DNA of 10,619 bases from a bacterium (lineage in GTDB: Bacteria > Fidelibacterota > UBA2242), in assembly GCA_018895675.1 (NCBI GenBank), contig JAHIOG010000592.1:1-10619 (forward strand), in the 5' to 3' direction. A program made the translations under genes and the position numbers. Under the pieces are notes generated by a model. It saw only the letters and a list, made by a program, of their open reading frames with translations. It was not told where the DNA came from and searched no databases. Positions 7,591 through 10,619 of this stretch are shown piece by piece (the first letter of the stretch is position 1; each line of letters opens with the position of its first letter).

Positions 7591-10407
7591 TTATTTAATC
7601 AGAGTCATAACTTTGCTTTTAACCACATGACCGGCTTTCAGTCGGTAAATATAACTACCGGCTGATACGGCTTTTCCAGTATTGTTATTTCCATCCCATG
7701 TAATCGTATAAGCGCCGGCTTGTTTGTGTTCACTTATAAGTGTGCGCACTTCATGTCCGAGCATATCGTAGATTTTCAGAGTAACGTCTTTGGCAAGCGG
7801 TATATCGAAACTGATCCGGGTTGTCGGGTTGAACGGATTCGGGAAGTTCTGTGACAGCTTGTAATCATTAGGGGTAATGATTCTCCAATTTTTCTCTACT
7901 GCCACATCACCCGTATATTCAACAACCTTTAGCCAGACTTGCGGATCAAAATCAAATGATTCAAGGTATCCCAAAACGATTTCCGGATAGCCGTCTCCAT
8001 CCAGATCATCGGTAGCATCAAGTGAGAAGTATCCAAATCCATCTTTTTCTTCTATTTCACTGACAACGGTCTTAACCTGCCAATTATCCGAGTCAAGAAC
8101 ATCTCCACCAAGATGTTTGAATTCATAGTGATGAGTGTTGTAGTTACAGGCATAAAACTCATATTTACCGTCGCCATCGAAATCAGCGGCATCACACTTC
8201 CAGCCACCACCACCGTAAGGACCCTTGATGGAAGCAACACTGTTTTCTGCAGTTGCGGCAGCAATATCACCATCGATATTCATGATAACAGTAGCATAAT
8301 TACCATAGAAGTTACCCATAACTTCATCTCTTCCATCACCGTCAAAATCTGCGATAGCGGTTCCACCGTAACAGACATAATCTTTAAGCCACGGGTCCAT
8401 ATAAATATAATTCACAAATTCATAAGTATCTGCACCGGTAACGTCCACAATAAATGCTCCGGCATGATCCCAGGCGGAAAAGACGATTTCATACGTTCCA
8501 TCGCCATCAAGGTCACCATAGTCGCCATAATATGGCGATCCGTTAAAGGCGTGTTCTCCCTGGTTCCAGGCAGCTTCAATTACTGTCGAATAGAGTCCAC
8601 TTTCAAAATCACCATCGATGGAAAGGACCCAAAAACGGTCGCCTACAGTATTATTCGAACCATTATTTGCGATACACATCTCATTGATGCCATCGCCATC
8701 AACATCAAAAGGCGCCGAAATCTGTTCAAATCTCCATCTGTCTGTGTTTAAATTATCATCGATATTAATTCTTGCATAAACACTAAAGCCGTTATCGGTT
8801 ATGCCATCCCACTCATAGAAGTTCAATCCTGGAGTGCCAGCGTCTGCATCACCCGAATTTCCACTTACGGCAAAAATAACTTCACCAATACCATCATTAT
8901 CAAAGTCACCCGTAACAACATTACGATTGGCAGCATACGCCGATGATTTTACGGTATCTGAGGACCAGATCCATTCAAGGGTGTTATCTGCAACAACTTC
9001 AAAACCATGGATAAATCCACCATCTCTGTAATCTGTTACAAAAACCTCTTTCTTTCCATCCTCATCGAGATCGGAACCAGCCGTTACGCAACGGGTCTGA
9101 TAGAGATATGCCGCACTATCTACAGTGGCGGCAGTATTCCAGTCACCTCTCTCAAGTGGTTCGTGTTCATAGATGTCGATGTACGGCGGACCATCTCTTC
9201 TTGCAACCGCAAAATCTTTTAATCCGTCACCGTCGAAATCTCCAACGATTGTCTGCTGCCAGCGGACATTGGTGTCTTCAAAGACAGTATAGAGATGCCA
9301 GTTGGCGGCATCGGTATAGTCTCCACCTGTGAATTCAAGGTCGTAGATACCATACCAGCCAGCGACATAGATATCCGGCTCACCGACATTACCGAGATAC
9401 ATATCCTGATCGCCAAGAGCGGCGCCGGTGATATCGGGAAGTGTCGTAAGTGAATCCAATGCTGTCGCACTCAAGTTTAAATCCACAAAAGTACCGGTAT
9501 TATTAACCGTATAGACAGTTCCATTGGTTGAAGGAATAATAATTTCCGTAAAACCGTCACCATCCAAATCATAAGCACAAAGAGACCTTAGTGCTGCGCC
9601 ATCATTGGGATGGGTCATATCGTCCCACCACAGTTCTCTCGAATAGGTGTCCACATCATCTACCTGAATTACGATGAGTGCATTATAATCCCATTCAGTG
9701 ATTGCGAGTTCCGTGAATCCGTCATTATCAAAATCACCCGATGTGAATCCCCAGAGTGAATAGTCGCCGCCTACGTCATCGAGACGATCTTCAAATTCGA
9801 TATTCCAGGTAGGAAAATCAAAATCACTTAAAGTATCGAGCGAAACGATAAAAATGTCGTCATTAATAGTTTCTCCAAGGAACAATTCCTGCACGCCGTC
9901 ACCATCAAAATCTCCAGCCTCACAAATTGTGATGGATCCACCTTCACCATCACCGACATCGTACATGGTCTGGAACACATAATTGTCGCTTCCGGTAACT
10001 CCATCCCACTCAAAAATATGGACACCGAATTGACCTGCTCCAGACGTTGCAACACCGGCAATGATTTCTTCGAGACCATCACCGTCAAGATCACCTTTGC
10101 AAAGAACATAACTATCAACACAATAATCTGCCGTAATAGCGTATTGCCAGACAATAGCATAATCATCATTGCCGACACATTCGTATAGATAGATTATTGC
10201 GCCTCCTTCATCCGTGCAAACTGCGAATTCCCGGAAGCCATCGCCATCCATGTCTCCCATGTACTCGATGTCCCACAAGTCTTCCGGGACATCATCGTTG
10301 GTTGAATCCCAGACTTTGAGATACACGTTCTCTCCATTTTCCGCACTAAAGGCGGAAAAGCTGAAAAGAAATGTCAACGCTAAAAGTAACACTAACAATT
10401 TCTTCAT
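7591..10407 (-). CDS. Exported FG-GAP/VCBS-repeat protein with T9SS type A sorting domain
   Basis: This 938-residue protein is very acidic. A signal peptide covers about residues 1-22 (MKK, hydrophobic run, AFSA cut site). Thirteen FG-GAP/VCBS-type calcium loops (DxDxDG followed by an acidic residue and a hydrophobic strand) start at residues 52, 106, 166, 225, 280, 390, 446, 501, 568, 632, 687, 742 and 801. A degenerate repeat fills the 280-390 gap, giving 14 blades, or two seven-bladed propellers. Residues about 850-938 are a T9SS C-terminal sorting domain with FlgD-like Ig fold: NFPNPFNPTT, VTLKIYDMLGHEVRTL, AGSYIYRLKAG, ending MTLIK. The protein should reach the surface or medium; its ligand is unknown, and adhesion or a polysaccharide-related role is only a guess. 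Eleven cysteines are unusual for an exported protein. The start is fixed by a near-perfect Shine-Dalgarno. It appears monocistronic and convergent with the operon. Confidence 0.92.
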   Translation of the reverse strand: MKKLLVLLLALTFLFSFSAFSAENGENVYLKVWDSTNDDVPEDLWDIEYMGDMDGDGFREFAVCTDEGGAIIYLYECVGNDDYAIVWQYAITADYCVDSYVLCKGDLDGDGLEEIIAGVATSGAGQFGVHIFEWDGVTGSDNYVFQTMYDVGDGEGGSITICEAGDFDGDGVQELFLGETINDDIFIVSLDTLSDFDFPTWNIEFEDRLDDVGGDYSLWGFTSGDFDNDGFTELAITEWDYNALIVIQVDDVDTYSRELWWDDMTHPNDGAALRSLCAYDLDGDGFTEIIIPSTNGTVYTVNNTGTFVDLNLSATALDSLTTLPDITGAALGDQDMYLGNVGEPDIYVAGWYGIYDLEFTGGDYTDAANWHLYTVFEDTNVRWQQTIVGDFDGDGLKDFAVARRDGPPYIDIYEHEPLERGDWNTAATVDSAAYLYQTRCVTAGSDLDEDGKKEVFVTDYRDGGFIHGFEVVADNTLEWIWSSDTVKSSAYAANRNVVTGDFDNDGIGEVIFAVSGNSGDADAGTPGLNFYEWDGITDNGFSVYARINIDDNLNTDRWRFEQISAPFDVDGDGINEMCIANNGSNNTVGDRFWVLSIDGDFESGLYSTVIEAAWNQGEHAFNGSPYYGDYGDLDGDGTYEIVFSAWDHAGAFIVDVTGADTYEFVNYIYMDPWLKDYVCYGGTAIADFDGDGRDEVMGNFYGNYATVIMNIDGDIAAATAENSVASIKGPYGGGGWKCDAADFDGDGKYEFYACNYNTHHYEFKHLGGDVLDSDNWQVKTVVSEIEEKDGFGYFSLDATDDLDGDGYPEIVLGYLESFDFDPQVWLKVVEYTGDVAVEKNWRIITPNDYKLSQNFPNPFNPTTRISFDIPLAKDVTLKIYDMLGHEVRTLISEHKQAGAYTITWDGNNNTGKAVSAGSYIYRLKAGHVVKSKVMTLIK
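7594..7860 (-). other. T9SS type A C-terminal sorting domain
   Basis: Residues 850-938 of the FG-GAP protein match the widespread sorting domain (TIGR04183 type): the NFPNPFNPTT entry motif, ISFDIP strand, LKIYDMLGHEVRTL, ITWDG, GSYIYRLKAG and a basic C-terminus. In studied T9SS such domains direct passage across the outer membrane and are then removed, often in exchange for a lipid anchor. Presence of the machinery in this genome is implied but not visible here. Confidence 0.9.
7888..10272 (-). repeat. FG-GAP/VCBS repeat array, 13 clear and 1 degenerate
   Basis: The repeats have a period of 54-67 residues. Each carries a loop of type GD[FLVM]D[GN]DG followed by [EDK]-[EFI]-hydrophobic-hydrophobic. 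The DNA echoes this as recurring short tracts such as CCATCACCGTCAAAATC on the plus strand, at the codons for DFDGDG. The repeats have diverged well at both DNA and protein level, so this is an old array, not a recent tandem expansion. Confidence 0.88.
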
Positions 10408-10412
10408 TACAT

Positions 10413-10419
10413 CCTCCTT
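10413..10419 (-). promoter_or_regulatory. Shine-Dalgarno of the FG-GAP protein gene
   Basis: On the minus strand AAGGAGG lies five bases before the ATG at 10407-10405. An ATG inside this leader, just upstream, is followed at once by TAA, so it cannot be the start. This fixes the start at 10407 and suggests efficient translation. Confidence 0.9.
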
Positions 10420-10504
10420 ATTTGGTTAAAACAATACATTCTACCGAAGGCACTTACCTTCAATATTTTTTTTATATATAAACTGCCATTCATATGTAGG
10501 TGTT

Positions 10505-10533
10505 AGACTATCAAATATAAAGGAGAAAGTCAA
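10505..10533 (-). promoter_or_regulatory. Tentative promoter of the FG-GAP protein gene
   Basis: On the minus strand TTGACT (10533-10528) is followed after 17 bases by TAGTCT (10510-10505), a good -35 with a poor -10. Overlapping it, TATATTTG (10519-10512) matches the Bacteroidota-type TAnnTTTG -7 element, though no TTTG lies at the usual distance upstream. Either reading gives a leader of about 90-100 bases. Promoter rules for this lineage are uncertain. Confidence 0.35.
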
Positions 10534-10619
10534 GATTTTTGATATGCTTATCGCAAAAAAATCCGTTTTTTCACTTCGATTGTAAACATCTTCAATATAT
10601 CGATTATCCTTTTAATAAA

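Larger units (their letters stand above)
10408..10619. other. AT-rich intergenic leader and upstream region
   Basis: No gene is seen in these 212 bases. Apart from the tentative promoter there is a small hairpin at 10446-10461 (five-base stem GAAGG/CCTTC, six-base loop) that would lie in the 5' leader of the minus-strand gene. Next to it are a T8 tract (10466-10473) and the palindrome TTTATATATAAA (10471-10482). An A7/T6 pair around TCCG lies at 10555-10571. No riboswitch-like structure was recognised. Confidence 0.5.

Noticed and set aside
7421..7630. A 69-codon plus-strand frame across the convergent gap
   Set aside because: It overlaps the end of the PorV-like gene and runs straight through both terminator hairpins, so its sequence is hairpin and shadow code.
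8113..8751. A 212-codon plus-strand open frame opposite the FG-GAP gene
   Set aside because: It lies wholly antisense to the repeats, where recurring Asp/Gly codons suppress stops on the other strand. It has no Shine-Dalgarno and no recognisable domain, and the minus-strand frame has clear family motifs.
7888..10272. CRISPR array or tandem DNA repeat, suggested by recurring CCATCACCGTC-like tracts
   Set aside because: The tracts are degenerate, in frame, and code for the DxDxDG loops of protein repeats; spacer-like regions encode blade strands.
10446..10473. Plus-strand terminator (GAAGG/CCTTC hairpin followed by a T8 tract)
   Set aside because: The stem is only five pairs, four bases separate it from the T tract, and no plus-strand gene ends nearby. 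It is more likely a leader element of the minus-strand gene or chance.
10555..10571. A7/T6 inverted repeat as a terminator of a gene beyond the right edge
   Set aside because: The stem would be only A-T pairs with a four-base loop, too weak to be called a terminator.

Overview
The window looks like chromosomal DNA of a Gram-negative bacterium of the FCB superphylum (Fibrobacterota-Chlorobiota-Bacteroidota and relatives). The best fit is one of the lineages rich in type IX secretion (T9SS)-style proteins, such as Neomarinimicrobiota, Calditrichota, KSB1 or Ignavibacteria. This rests on a TonB-dependent receptor, a PorV/PorQ-type outer-membrane protein, a C-terminal sorting domain with the NFPNPFNPTT signature, and a second, divergent sorting-like C-terminus. 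The species cannot be named from the sequence. Base composition is mildly AT-rich by eye, and nothing suggests a mobile element, phage, CRISPR array or RNA gene.

Layout. Bases 1-7455 carry three tightly packed plus-strand genes that look like the distal part of an operon: the C-terminal 534 codons of a TonB-dependent receptor (1-1605, open at the left edge); a 1597-residue secreted multidomain protein (1619-6412); and a 342-residue PorV/PorQ-family outer-membrane barrel (6427-7455). The gaps are 13 and 14 bases and have almost the same sequence. A strong intrinsic terminator (7478-7513) closes the operon. A second hairpin flanked by A6 and T6 (7543-7572) can serve both strands. Facing the operon, on the minus strand (7591-10407), is a 938-residue exported protein of FG-GAP/VCBS-type repeats ending in a textbook T9SS sorting domain. 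Its upstream region (10408-10619) holds an excellent Shine-Dalgarno sequence and a tentative promoter.

How the genes may work together (inference). The receptor and the PorV-like protein are outer-membrane proteins, and the large middle protein is probably delivered to the cell surface through its C-terminal domain. In classical T9SS, PorV shuttles substrates carrying such domains, so the order receptor, surface protein, PorV-like protein suggests a co-assembled outer-membrane module. The receptor and the surface protein also share an unusual Asp/Gly/Pro-rich motif that looks Ca2+-binding. The convergent repeat protein is a second probable T9SS cargo with an independent transcript.

Most interesting points: (1) a complete seven-repeat Reg_prop beta-propeller that appears to be inserted inside another domain of the middle protein; (2) the shared acidic motif in a predicted receptor surface loop and in the partner protein; (3) FG-GAP spacing in the minus-strand protein that predicts exactly 14 blades (two seven-bladed propellers), one of which has lost its calcium loop; (4) two clearly related but divergent sorting domains within one locus.
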